A stretch of DNA of 64,000 bases from Gadus chalcogrammus. Its lineage: Eukaryota > Chordata > Actinopteri > Gadiformes > Gadidae. Numbering within the stretch: the stretch's first letter is position 1; each line of letters begins with the position of its first letter. The position numbers and the translations under genes were made by a program. The notes under the pieces are model-generated. The model did no database searches. It was not told the DNA's origin and saw only the letters and a program-made list of their open reading frames with translations. This document shows positions 18,153-47,563 of this stretch, in pieces. The stretch spans positions 20,954,680 through 21,018,679 of the forward strand of contig NC_079419.1 in NCBI RefSeq assembly GCF_026213295.1, given 5' to 3'.

Positions 18153-19197
18153 CAGGCTGGGCAACCTGGGGCTGACATTCTCCTTTTTTACCCTCTAATT
18201 GGTCCTATGGGAGTTGTCAGAGGTCTCAGTGGCTGTTTGCAAGGTGGCAACACACACACAAGCCCACCTTCTTAGGCACACAATCCCGCACTGCACACTT
18301 GAAAAACAAGGAAAGGTGACAGCAAAAGGGGGTTGAGGGGTGAGGGGGTAGGCAGGAGAGTACGAAGGGCTTAAGAGAAGACAGTGATAATGATGCTGGA
18401 CAGTTGTTATGGCCAGTGAAGGTCATCCCTTCCTAATCGGAGCCCAATTTACTGCCATATGGGAGAAGAACCAAAAGTATCAACCTCTGAACGCTAGAAA
18501 TAGTTGTAAGGCTTTGAAACCTGTCACAGTCTGTTTTATTAATAGCCTTCTGAGACAGCTGCAAAAATTGAGTAAAAAAGGAAAGGAAATCGCCAATGTC
18601 AAAATGTACTCAGAATAAAATCACTTTGGTAACAAAGTAAGAACTGATTTTATTTTAATTTCGGAGAGATCATTATTTTAACATTCATTTTGTAACAATT
18701 ATGGATTTCATACCAATAAGATGTTCTATTATTTCCTTGTATTGTAGAAAATACATTTAAATAAATTCACCTGTAAGAAGTAAGAAAGGACACATTTTGA
18801 ACTGAGACGCCACCAGGACCTGGGAAATCTAATTTCATTCACTCAACCAGCCATGAAGGGTTTTGTACAAAATAGCATTTTGTTTTTCATGTTTGGTGCT
18901 CAAATAAGGAGCTGGAAGCAAGGGTAGAATGAAGTAGAATAGAATAAGTAGAATAAGTGGAATGCTGAACTTCAAGGAAAACAATGTTGAGCAAAGTCCA
19001 GGACAGACATACTTGTCTTAGTGCGTGTGTGTCGTATGCCTCTGTGCGTGCGTTTGTGTGTCTGCGTGTGTGCATGCATGTTGTGAACATCAAATTGAAT
19101 AATGCTTGTAGTTGTAGGACGTCATCACTGCACAATATACAGATCAAATGCAGATGTAACATCCCCCCCCCCCAGCCAAATCCACTGTACCATCGCC

Positions 19198-19200
<3 letters not shown>
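18153..19200. other. Non-coding, no gene recognised
   Basis: No supported feature. Confidence 0.5.

Positions 19201-19258
<58 letters not shown>
19201..19258. repeat. (AC)n microsatellite
   Basis: 29 dinucleotides. Confidence 0.95.
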
Positions 19259-19260
<2 letters not shown>

Positions 19261-19609
19261 ATAAAATCAAAAACTATCATGATCAAGTTGCTTTCAAATA
19301 GCAGAATGATTGAACTGGAAGCTAATTGGCAGCAGACTGTGTTAGCCTCGGCGACTTCAGTCTCCTGTGATCTCTGTAATTGGATTGGAGTTCAGACACG
19401 GCGCATATCAAAAATATGGCAAGCTATGTGACTGTTTGGGACTCCGGGTTTGATTTTCTTTTGCAACATCTTTTTTGACAAAATGCAGATACACACATGT
19501 ACACATGCCACACAGACTTCATAGTGGCGCATGTTCAGACCAACCTACACCTCAATCACGCTGAAATAATCTGTAGCCGCCCTCACTCCCCTTTACACAC
19601 ACACAAACA

Positions 19610-19612
<3 letters not shown>

Positions 19613-19690
<78 letters not shown>
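19613..19690. repeat. (AC)n microsatellite
   Basis: 39 dinucleotides, with CA-rich flanks from 19595 and again at 19735-19757. Confidence 0.95.
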
Positions 19691-19692
<2 letters not shown>

Positions 19693-20483
19693 AACTAGAA
19701 AATGTACCACAAGCCACAAGTTTGTTAGTGCTATTCACACACACTCACACACACACGTGAGTCTATTAAGTTAGTCAGAGAAAATGAAAATGATTGTTTG
19801 TGTTTGTGTTTGTGTGTGTTTGTGTGTGGGAGTGTATGTGTGTTATTAGGATTTAAGAAATAGAATTATTGAGGATACAACAAATTGCTTTTATGTAATT
19901 ACAACTATTGACAAGAACGTTGTGTTAAATGGTGCCGAAAAATGGGATTCCTATTTGGTTTTCAAAAAGTGTTTCACGCCTTTTGTGTTTTTCTTTGAGT
20001 GTTATGTCTGAATGAACGAGCATTGTAGACCTGCCTGTGGTGACTGTAAACAGCAGCAAAATGCCTCAAAGTGGGTATTTTTCAAACCTATTAATACAGC
20101 CGGCACCATGGTGGAAAGGGGAACAGAAACCAGGTCATTGTTCCCCCATTTCAAGCGAGACATTATCAAACAGCCCCTAGTAGAGGGAAAAATACATATT
20201 TCCTAAAGTAATTGCTTTGAAGTGTTTCTTTAGTGTTCTTCAGTGTTGCAGTTGTGTATTAATGTATTGATTCTGTTCTGTTTACAAGTGAAAAAGGCAG
20301 TTTCACGATGTAGCTTTGGAGCAATATCGAGAAGCCAATATGCAGTCATATCAAGAAAACATTTTCAGTTACTTTTATCCTTCAAATCTAAGGTTTAGCA
20401 TCTCCTGCTGGTCGTGATTAACTCATGAGCTGCTTGGTGTAGGGCTTGGTAGTGGTTCATGTGCTGCCAGTGGATGTTTGTCA

Positions 20484-20640
<157 letters not shown>

Positions 20641-20709
20641 CACATGATATATTAAGGCTTCCAAACATTGGGGCAATTTCAGCTACATTTTCTATATACT
20701 CTGAAAACT

Positions 20710-20853
20710 AGGGATGAAAAGGTTACCGGTCTTACAGTATACCACGGCAAAACTCATGACGGTTATCATTACCGTGTCAAATTGAATTATTATTATTTGC
20801 GTGATAATAATTGAACCGCGTTTAACCGTTAAACCAGTAACCTTTTCATCCCT
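20710..20853. mobile_element. 144-bp MITE
   Basis: Termini AGGGATGAAAAGGTTAC are perfectly inverted at the right end (GTAACCTTTTCATCCCT) and the interior carries further inverted pieces (GGTTATC / GATAATAATTGAACC). No target duplication is visible. A related-looking AATCGTGATATGAA...ACCGTTTCATC stretch lies at 21660-21735. Confidence 0.6.
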
Positions 20854-22100
20854 CATCCACGTCAACCAAAGTAAGCGACAGTGGACGCAGGCGTGCAGGT
20901 GCAGCACACAACGGCAGTTTGTTGAGCATTTAATGAAGAACATGTGCGAGGGCAGCACCTCCGGAGAGGTCTCTCATCTGTGATGTGCACCAAGTTTGAC
21001 ACCCATAGAAAGATGAAATTCTTCATCTATAGACTATCATAACCATAGTTAGCCACACTAAAGACAATTCCAACCCCAAACGAAATGAGCATGGAATAAA
21101 AAGAGAAAGGAAAAAGAGATATTTTAAAACTGCACATGCACAGCAAAAGTGATGTTTTTCACATAATTTGATCTACACAAACCATGTATCACGAAAGCTA
21201 AGAATCCCAGATTCTATCATTCCAAACAATATCACACACTAAAACATAGAGGCAAATATACAGGATAATCCAATTTTGTAACTAACATGGTTTTCCAAAT
21301 CAATGTATGGTAGCTAACAGAGGGATTCAGGGGAAATAGGTAAATTGCCTTCAATCAGAACACACGTTCTTCATCGCCATCTGGTGGCCGTATAGAGCAA
21401 TTGCTATCGTTTAGCTTGGTTTCATTCAATATTATTTGCAATGAACTTCAATCGAGGGTTCAAGTGTCAAAATTGTACATTGGTTTCTCGAGATGTCTAT
21501 CCATTTGTGTTGCTGTTGTCTGGTCAACATTGCATTGTATTATTTGAATGTTTATGCAAACAAAAAATGTATATCGCTCCTTTTTCTTTGGTTTTCTATT
21601 TGAAACTGATTTCAGTGTGTGTATAAGTACTTTTTGAAAATGTCAGCACATAATAACAATACCACGATAATACTGATAACATTGATCACGTTGGTCACGA
21701 TAATCGTGATATGAAATGTTCATACCGTTTCATCTACACTCATTTGCTTGGGGGTCCTTGGCCTTTCCATGGTTTTATGACCTGGCTTATACATACTGGT
21801 ATTTTTGCAGCTTGCACTTGTTTTCTCATGTCAGTAGTAGGTGACATTTTATTTTTTTTAGGTGACAATAGTTAAAAAAAAAGAAGCAAAACATGAATAA
21901 CATCATGTTAAGGTTATAGGTTGCGTGACATTCAAGGGGAAAGTTTGAATTTGTTACACTGCAACTGGGTTGACATTAAGATGAAGATCTAAAATGTGTG
22001 TAGTGAAATGCGTGCTGCCAAATCAATTTCCCGATGTCATGCTATTCCCAGAGACATCAAACTATGTAGTTATCTCTGTCTCTTTCTCCTTCGTCTACAG
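20854..22100. other. Non-coding sequence upstream of the first coding cadherin exon
   Basis: It contains the CACGATAATCGTGATATG repeat-like stretch noted above and a pyrimidine-rich tract (TCTCTGTCTCTTTCTCCTTCGTCTACAG) ending in the acceptor at 22100. Confidence 0.6.
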
Positions 22101-22187
22101 ATCCTATCTTCAACCCAACAGAAAACCCCATGGACTTTGTTTGACAGAGACGTCTGCCATTCAGCGTGAACCACAGCTACAGGAAAC

Positions 22188-38911
<16,724 letters not shown>

Positions 38912-40110
38912 TACCAGGGAACTTTGGCATGGGCACCCACAAACAGGTGTGTGTACGTGTGCATGCGTCCGTGCTTGTGCGGGCATGCGTGTATGTGTGC
39001 GGGCATGCGTGTATGTGTGCGTGTATGCGTGTGTGTGTGTGCATCTTCAGGAAACTGTTTTATTGTGAAGAAAAGCATTAATCTCACGGAAACAGACGTG
39101 GATGTGATGCTGGTGTTGGGGCTGCGTATTGTTAATTCAACTGTTGAATATTGATTATGTTGATCAAAATTTATGTACACATTATTTGCTTGCTACAGAA
39201 CAAAAAACATCCCTTAAAAATATAAAGACGAGGGATTTAAGAATCTTGAAAGGGACAACTGAAACTTTTATTCACAACTTTTGTAGCACATATGCACATA
39301 CACAGCATCGATTAATGGTCTGATAACCTTCACAAGCCTTTTTACTGTCATTATGATCAACACGGATTTGTGCAGAAAAATCAGCCAGCACAGGATCCCT
39401 GCCCCCAAGATTTTCCTCTGTCTGCAATCATCAAAACAAATGGATGACAACATATTTTAAGCGTGGATGAAACACCAATTCAAAACCAAAACCTGACTTG
39501 GTTGGCAATTTCATTTGAAATGCACTTGACATTTTATTTGATTCAGTATTACAATTCAGCTAATAATTCAGTGAATTATTTGATTTTCAGAGCCTAATTC
39601 TAGCCTTTCTCGTCAACAAATGGCTGAATAGGCCTATGCCTTGAGTTTTATCTGTTGGTTTTATGTGATTCCTTCAGCAATTTCAGCAGAGAAAAATCAA
39701 GCCAACATTTTCCTGTGTTTACCAACATTAATATGTGAAGACTTATTTTGACAAAGTGGCCTTCAGAACCACCCTCCTCCGGCTCCTTGAAGAACAATAC
39801 TTCTGGCTGCCAGGAGGGGGGACACATGACTTTTTATATCATATGATCCTCTTCAATTCACTGTTTTGTCTTATGTGAAAGTCATTTCAGGAGAGCAGAG
39901 CTGGACCTGAAAGATTTGTTTAGTTAAAAAAAAAGAAAGTCATGAAAAAGAAGAGCAAATGCAATTGTTAATTTTGTTAATGTACTTGCTGCGGTTTTGG
40001 TGTTGTTGTACTATGTTGTACAATTCTGAATGTCATATATTCAAACTCACTGTTTGTACTTATGTGTTTTCTCACATAATAACAAAATAAATCGAATTTA
40101 ATTTCTGTGT
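38912..40110 (+). other. cdh6: Cadherin 3' UTR (putative)
   Basis: AT-rich non-coding sequence follows the stop codon, with an imperfect TG/CATG repeat at 38945-39040. The first well-placed AATAAA is at 40086-40091, followed by a T-rich stretch, giving a 3' UTR of about 1.2 kb. The exact end is inferred. Confidence 0.5.
40086..40091 (+). promoter_or_regulatory. Polyadenylation signal AATAAA
   Basis: Canonical hexamer about 1.18 kb downstream of the cadherin stop, in sense orientation, with T-rich sequence after it. AATAAA-like strings are common in AT-rich DNA, so the position is the main support. Confidence 0.45.
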
Positions 40111-42497
40111 AAAAAAGATTACTGCTTCAATTAGTTAACAGCAGGTAAAAGTGAAGTGCTTAGGAAAAGCATCTAAACAAATGCGTGTTAAATCTACAAT
40201 ATCTTTCCTAATTTGATATTGTTACAGCCTCTCCTTCGTGCAACCCTTCTTTCTAACCACAACTAAATTCAACGTGCGGGGCAACACACCCACCGGCGGG
40301 AGATCAGCCAATAAGAACGAAAGGTAGGAGCATCAATGGGCCAGCCGCAATGGGCCGTCTGACCGTAGCGATACTCCGTAAACTATAAAAACTAAACAAC
40401 GCTAAGCTCACCAAACAATACCCCAGAAACAGAACTACCACATCTCCCCCTCAAAGTAACAACATCTGGTTAACAACAGAACACGTGGACTGGGCTTCGG
40501 CAGTGAGCGGCCGGATTAGTCTTCTCCCTCCATCCAGGGTGTCGGCACAGAACAGGAAGCAGATACCAAAGAAGCCCGGGCACCGATCCGGGCATCACTT
40601 TCATTCCACTCTCTGGATGAACCCATTAAAGCGGGGAAGAATACTAGGGAATATTAGGAGTGCATTAACAGATACCCATAACAAAACCTCAAATGTAAGA
40701 CTTCTAGAAAAATCATAATTTATATATTGTGAACCAGTGATGGTGGGACAAGATTAATGCAATGCCATTTTCATCAGTTGAAATTATTACATCTTTATTT
40801 CTGGCAGAGAATTTGCCACAGTATATACAGAATTTGAATAATTCTACTGACAAAATGAATGAGCCTTACACACAGTTAGCAAAAATATTAAAATTCTCAA
40901 CATTTAACCTATATATTACATGATTATACACTGAATTAATTCAATACTAACACTCTATTTAATGGATTTTCATTAAGAAGCTGGGGTTTAAAGGGCAAAA
41001 CATTCTTGGGGAGTTAAAATTATTGGATCCGAAAACTCATGACAGAAACGTGATTGATCTTTACTTTGTATCCATTGTATTTCCAGCTATTTTGTATCTA
41101 ACATTTGTAAGGCACAATGACATTCCTGAATTCTTTCAAAAAGAAGACCAAACGTCCAGCTTTAATCTTTTGTCATTTTGGAAGTGTTGGTGTTTGCAGG
41201 CTACTGCTCATCTTCGATGTAATGTAATATAAATTGTATAATTTTATCAATAAACTTTTTGCAGTTACTTCAAAGTGTTTCCATTTACCATATAAATAGA
41301 AAGGTTCCTCTTAAATCGTGGTAAGAAATAAGTACTCTGAAGTATTAGTAATGAGTTGTTTTGAGTCCAACGGCCAACATATGAGATCAGCCATTGTGGA
41401 GCTTCTGGTCTGGAATGAGATGAGGGAACTGATTGATTGATTGATTGATACTGATAAAATAAGCGTTCCCATTGCACTTTTTTGTAGATGATATTGTTGG
41501 TCTGTGCAATGGGTTACCCATCAGGCGGTTATATTGCCCGATGGGTATCGCCTCCCACTGCCCAGTTCCCTGTTGCACTTTCATCGTCTTTTTTCACCAC
41601 ATAGAGCAGTGTTGGATTCCTGTTTATAGGATTTCATCAGGTATACCCAATTACCACGCTGCTGGACTCTGTTAATTGAGCAGGGCTAACACAAAAATAT
41701 GCCATCAATACACCAATACCAATTAATCAGACCCCCTGCAGTTTAGCTACGGCACCTCCTCCACACATACTCTCAGCACTGGATCCCGCAAGGGCTGCGG
41801 TCCCTCTCCTATACTTTCTGTTTCATCGCAGCTGCGTGATTACTCAGCACTTTTTCTTTTTTTTTGTAGTTTATTTAGCAGGGACAAAGCAGTGCACATT
41901 ATTACAAACATGACATGGCAAGGCCATGACACAACTTGCAGATGTGAATACATAAAAGGTTTGTAGCTAGATAGCTAATTTGCAACCTCAGTCCCTGATC
42001 ACTTCTCTGCAGGCTGTAGTTGTGGATCAGGCCACTAACGGTATTGGTCTGATCGACAATGACAGCCTTCAGATAAGAGGCAAGAAGACTTTGAGTGTCA
42101 GTATCAGGGCTTCCGGTCAGCAGGAAACCATCGCCAAAGAAAAGCCAAAGAGGCTGATAGTTGACCACTAGCAGGGACAAGACGGCCTCAAACTTGCCTG
42201 TTGTTAATATGCATCTTATAATGCACGTGAATCGTTACTGCATCTCCAAATGGTGAATGATTAATCCCTACCAAAAAGGGAAATATATATGTATATATGA
42301 GACATTTGGCACGTTCTCGACACAATACAAATGATCGCTCCTGTTGTATTAGAAGAAATAAATTACTTGTTATAATAAAATAATTTTGCATGATGACCAG
42401 TAAGGTAATTTAATTTGTGCTAGGATTGCCCCCTTAACTAAAATACAGTCTAAACCAGGGGTCTTCAACCTTTTAAGCCAGGGATCCGCTGCAGCCT
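40111..42497. other. Non-coding, no gene recognised
   Basis: Downstream of the cadherin. A TATAAAAA-containing GC-rich block lies at 40290-40460 and could be transposon-derived. 41505-41555 holds an imperfect hairpin (ACCCATCAGGC / GCCCGATGGGT). CAGGGGTCTTCAACCTTTT at 42457-42475 is a hAT-like end directly before the palindrome. Confidence 0.5.
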
Positions 42498-43910
42498 GTC
42501 CTCCTAGAAAATACGACCGCATAGGTCGTTTGTACCGCCCCAAATTACGACCCACTGGAGCGTATTTAGCGCCTCTAGCGGTCATGCAAATAACGACATT
42601 CTGAAGTCTCGGGGCCTCGTGGAGCTCGTGGTTGCTCGGGACGCGCGTAGCCATATTCATCGTTATTATCTGAATGGGAAATGCAATATTTTAGGACAGA
42701 TACACAATTAAACGAGTTTCTAATGACATTTCTAGCGAGAAATGTACATTTTCCTTGCATAATCTTCAGTCAGTGAATGTGTATGATCTTATTATCTGAA
42801 TGGGAAATGCAATATTTTAGGATCGATTCAGCGTTTAAACGTGTTTTAAAAATAACATTTCTAGCAAGAATATACTTTTTACTTGCATAATCTTCATTCA
42901 GTGATTGTGTCTGATCTTTTTTAAAGTTATTAGGAGATTTAATCGTCTCGCTCGCATGTTTCAACCGGACGTCAGGTGGGTGACGCTGCTTTCGCTAAAC
43001 TAGGAGCTCACGTGTTTCCTGCGTTTGGTGATTAAACCGTTACTTTATGTAACTTTTAATGATATTGTAATAACCACAGGCGAGGTATTGAGCGAAGTAA
43101 GCTTGATAGCAGGTTTATTGGATTCCACAATCGGACAGGCAGGCATAGCTCCACCGGAAAACTCAGCCTGTCCTCCTAGAAAATACGACCGCATAGGTCG
43201 TTTGTACCGCCCCAATTACGACCCACTGGAGCGTATTGTCCTCCTAGAAAATACGACCGCATAGGTCGTTTGTACCGCCCCAAATTACGACCCACTGGAG
43301 CGTATTTAGCGCCTCTAGCGGTCATGCAAATAACGACATTCTGAAGTCTCGGGGCCGCTCGTGGACGCTCGTGGTTGCTCGGACGCGCGTAGCCATATTC
43401 ATCGTTATTATCTGAATGGGAAATGCAATATTTTAGGACAGATACACAATTAAACGTGTTTCTAATGATATTTCTAGCGAGAAATGTACATTTTCCTTGC
43501 ATAATCTTCAGTCAGTGAATGTGTATGATCTTTATTATCTGAATGGGAAATGCATATTTTAGGATCGATTCAGCGTTAAACGTGTTTCTAATAACATTTC
43601 TAGCAAGAAAATACTTTTTACTCGCATAATCTTCATTCAGTGATTGTGTCTGATCTTTAGTTTTAAAGTTATTAGGAAGATTTAATCGTCTCGCTCGCAT
43701 GTTTCAACGACGTCAGGTTGGGGACGCTGCTTTCGCTAAACTAGGAGCTCACGTGTTTCCTGCGTTTGTGTTATTAAACCGTTACTTTATGTAACTTTTA
43801 ATGATATTGTAATAACCACAGGCGAGGTATTGAGCGAAGTAAGCTTGATAGCAGGTTTATTGGATTCCACAATCGGACAGGCAGGCACAGCTCCACCGGA
43901 AAACTACAAC
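42498..43910. repeat. Tandem units at the left end of the palindrome
   Basis: A unit of about 672 bp starts at 42498 and again at 43238, with a truncated 68-bp copy at 43170-43237 between them. Each full unit runs from GTCCTCCTAGAAAATACGAC to CTCCACCGGAAAACT. The right arm has a single inverted copy (about 49280-49945). Confidence 0.85.
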
Positions 43911-46040
43911 AACCAAAACTCCCGCCCAGAAGGAAACCCCCGGAACCCCCTCTCAGAAGGCCCGCACCTTCCTCCCAAACCCTGTGACGCTAAAATATCA
44001 TCTTGTTAGAAACCCGTTTATCTGAGAGCCAACCCAGTAGCCAAAAGCTACGTTGACAGAGTACGTTTTCGTGAACACTGGATTACGTCGCATTTCAACA
44101 TAAAATAGCGTGCTAAGCACACACACACACACACGCACACACGCACGCACGCACACACAATGCATTTCGCTGCTAAAACAACAACTTGGGCTGCTTCTCG
44201 GACATTTTGGGTGATTTTGAACGGTATGTGGGCAGGACGTTTTTTTGCAGGCAGGACCTGGCAACCCTGCGCTGTTGCCCGAGGTGAAGAAATGCTCCGG
44301 AGCAGATCTGGATCCACCATGGCCAAAATAATTGTCATGAATAGCATGAATAGATTCATGCATTATCATTCAACTTGAACATGTGTTTTTACAGTATATA
44401 GTGGTGGAGGGATGACGTATGTTGGCAAACCCGGAAGTGAGCGTCGACCTGGGTTTCCCTTGACAAAAGCCAACGGGTTTTTCCATTGGATTTTGGATTA
44501 TTGCAGAAAAATTAGCATCTTTGAAGCACCTCCACAAAAACTGAAAAAAAAAAAATTATATAATAATAATAACTGTGCCCCAAAGAACGAAATGTAAACC
44601 AATGCATTCTGAATGGGAGTGTTTCTCAGATTTTTCCATGCTACACAGAACGAAATGTAAACCCATACAAATAAAGACTTCATGGTCATAATATTAAAAT
44701 ATCATTAAGCTACTACTGAGTGTGTAGGAGGTATTCTATTTTTTTCAACGGGGCTGAATCCAGTCACTTGACCGTCATGGTTGCTATGGTGGTTGCTATC
44801 GACCGCCCCCTCTAATACTCGTGGCTCTAAAAACCACGCGGCAAAGGAGCTGCCGTCAATTGGGTTGTTTTTTGTCGTAAACTAGGGTCCGATGGTTGAA
44901 AAATAGACAGATATTCCAAGGTATCCTTAAAAGGCAGCTTGGATGTGTTTATTTTCTGCAGTTTAGACTTCTTCTATAACTAATTTTTGGAAGCAAAACA
45001 CCAAGCTCATTGATTTAATGAGGAAGGGTATTTGAAACAATTTATTCAATAAATATTTGTGAGAGGTCATTCCTTCTCCTGATTTTACTTCCTATTTATG
45101 TCTAGGGTAAACCCCTACTGTCCACAAGCATCCCCCCCTCCCCATATGGATTTGGAGAATTGTTGCCACGTCCCAGTAGTGGAGGTATCATATATATATG
45201 AAAGAGGGCATTCAATTATAGCCTACTACAATGATCAATTAGGAGGCCGAAGCCCTAAAGGAAGTGATGCAATAGGTGACTGAGTCGACAACATTTAAGT
45301 AAGCTGTATAGGGTCTCTTATATCAAAGGGGGTCTCAAAGGACGCATACGCTTCAACCTGTGGCTCCAGCACTACAGGAAATGACTCAGCAAGTGCTCCA
45401 TCTCGTTTCAACTCACCCAGCGGCTCGCTTGCAAGATTTTGGCCTGAAGTTCTGTCCAGACCTACACCCTAGCCATCCAACATGCATATCTGAGAATCAG
45501 GCCTCTCTTTAATAATGACAAAAAGTTATGAGAGAAACACACATTAACTTTTTGTTATCATAAGCGGCGTGGTGCCGGCTCCTTTTGACCTTTTGACCCC
45601 CGACTTCAAAAACGTGGCCACAGGCCAGCTGTGTCTACACACCTTTAGCCACAAATGTACACCTCCATCCCACAAAAAATGGGGACTAGAAACGAACCTC
45701 TGTCTTATGTACAATTACTGTACTGTTGGAAGTCACGCCCCTTTGCCGACCTTTTCGAGATAGCTAGGGATGCTAAAATGTTTACACACATTTCCCGGGG
45801 CCCCGTGAACGACATATCCGAGATTTGGAGTTCTAGCCCTTAGAGAAAAAAGTTTTCCCAAATGGAGTGTCATTTGGACAAAGCCCCTCAGAAGTGTAGC
45901 CTGCAAGACCTAATGGTTCAGAATGTGGTGGAAAAACAGTTTTTGAGATAGGAAGGTCCTACCGCCCTGAAATTTTAATACCTTATTCTAGGGCCTAACT
46001 TGGACCTCCGCTCCGAAACTTGGCCCGGTCGGACCCCGAG
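43905..46040 (+). repeat. Left arm of the palindrome, main part
   Basis: Non-coding apart from two short open frames mirrored in the right arm (44160-44378 and 45569-45763). A CA-rich patch at 44118-44159 matches the TG patch at 49096-49144. Confidence 0.8.
44160..44378 (+). other. 72-codon open frame in the left arm, mirrored in the right arm
   Basis: It begins MHFAAKTTTWAASRTFW and ends MNRFMHYHST, with a near-identical minus-strand counterpart at 48876-49094 of the same length. The middle is frameshifted between the two by one deletion and one insertion that cancel out. I do not recognise it and do not claim it is a gene. Confidence 0.3.
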
Positions 46041-46151
46041 GCAGGAAGGGGGGGCCCTTCCTGCCCGAAACTTGGCCCGGTCAGACCCCGAGGGTAGGCC
46101 CCCCCTTCCTGCCCTCGGGGTCCGACCGGGCCAAGTTTCGGTGCGGAGGTC
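46003..46151. repeat. Central nested hairpin of the palindrome
   Basis: 46003-46040 pairs with 46114-46151 almost without mismatch. Inside, GGAAGGGGGGGCC pairs with GGCCCCCCCTTCC, leaving a loop of about 40 bp that itself repeats the arm motif CGAAACTTGGCCCGGTC. GC content is much higher than in the arms. Confidence 0.9.
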
Positions 46152-46943
46152 CCAGTTAGGCCCTAGAATAAGGTATTAAAATTTCAGGGCGGTAGGACCT
46201 TCCTATCTCAAAAACTGTTTTTCCACCACATTCTGAACCATTAGGTCTTGCAGGCTACACTTCTGAGGGGCTTTGTCCAAATGACACTCCATTTGGGAAA
46301 ACTTTTTTCTCTAAGGGCTAGAACTCCAAATCTCGGATATGTCGTACACGGGGCCCCGGGAAATGTGTGTAAACATTTTAGCATCCCTAGCTATCTCGAA
46401 AAGGTCGGCAAAGGGGCGTGACCTCCAACAGTACAGTAAATGTACGTAAGACAGAGGTTAGTTTCTAGTCCCCATTTTTTGTGGGATGGAGGTGTACATT
46501 TGTGGCTAAAGGTGTGTAGACACAGCTGGCCTGTGGCCACGTTTTTGAAGTCGGGGGTCAAAAGGTCAAAAGGAGCCGGCACCACGCCGCTTATGAGATA
46601 ACAAAAAGTTAATGTGTGTTTCTCTCATAACTTTTTGTCATTATTAAAGAGAGGCCTGATTCTCAGATATGCATGTTGGATGGCTATGGGTGTAGGTCTG
46701 GGAAGAACTTCAGGCCAAAATCTTGCAAGCGAGCCGCTGGGTGCAGGTGCAACGAGATGGAGCACTTGCTGAGCCTGGACTTTCATAATCTTCGCTCTGT
46801 GAATGTAAAGGATGTTTGGTCGGATGTTACGACGAAGAATCATAATGTGAATGGGAATATTCTATAAATCTCTTGATATCATCTTTCGTCTCATCACTTC
46901 TGCTGCAGCCACTTAAAGTCTCACTCCGAGAACCTTAAAATAT

Positions 46944-47563
46944 GAATCAATCCATTAGAAGTATGAAAATATCTTCCCGGTGGTGCAACAGAGCAAACAA
47001 GGTGTCCTTTGACATCTACGTTTCGAGACGATTGCAACAGTGCCACACATGATCATATTTGAATATGTTTCGGGGTAGTAATTAGCTGTCGATTTTGGAG
47101 GCCTTTATCAATAATGACCAGCTATAGATTTGCTTCCCGGTGGAGATTTTTGACAAATTACATGTTAATTAGCATCTACACGTTAAGCTGAGTCCAATGA
47201 GATCAAGCTCGGCCTCTTGCTACACCGAGATCATGTCCTAGACCTAGGTGTACCATGTAAAATACATGTTACCATTAGCTAGAGTGTCGTTCTTGGTGTC
47301 ATTGGACTCAGCTCAACGTGTAGATGCTAAATAACATGTCATTTTTCACAAATTTCTATCGGGAAGCAAATCAATAGCTGCTCATTATTGATTAAGGCCT
47401 CCAATTTCGACAGCTAATTACTACCATTAAACATGTTCGAATATCCTCATGTGTGGCATCGTTGTAATCGCCTGGAAGCGTAGATGTTGAAGGACACCTT
47501 GTTTGCCCCGTCACACCTCCGGGAAGATATTTACATGCTTCTGATTGACTAATGAATTGATTC
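46944..47563. repeat. 620-bp palindrome nested in the right arm
   Basis: Left end GAATCAATCCATTAG pairs with right end CTAATGAATTGATTC. Arms pair through ATATCTTCCCGG, GCAAACAAGGTGTCCTT, TAGTAATTAGCTGTCGA and CATCTACACGTTAAGCTGAG, with a loop of about 100 bp near 47203-47300. It has no coding capacity. Confidence 0.85.
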
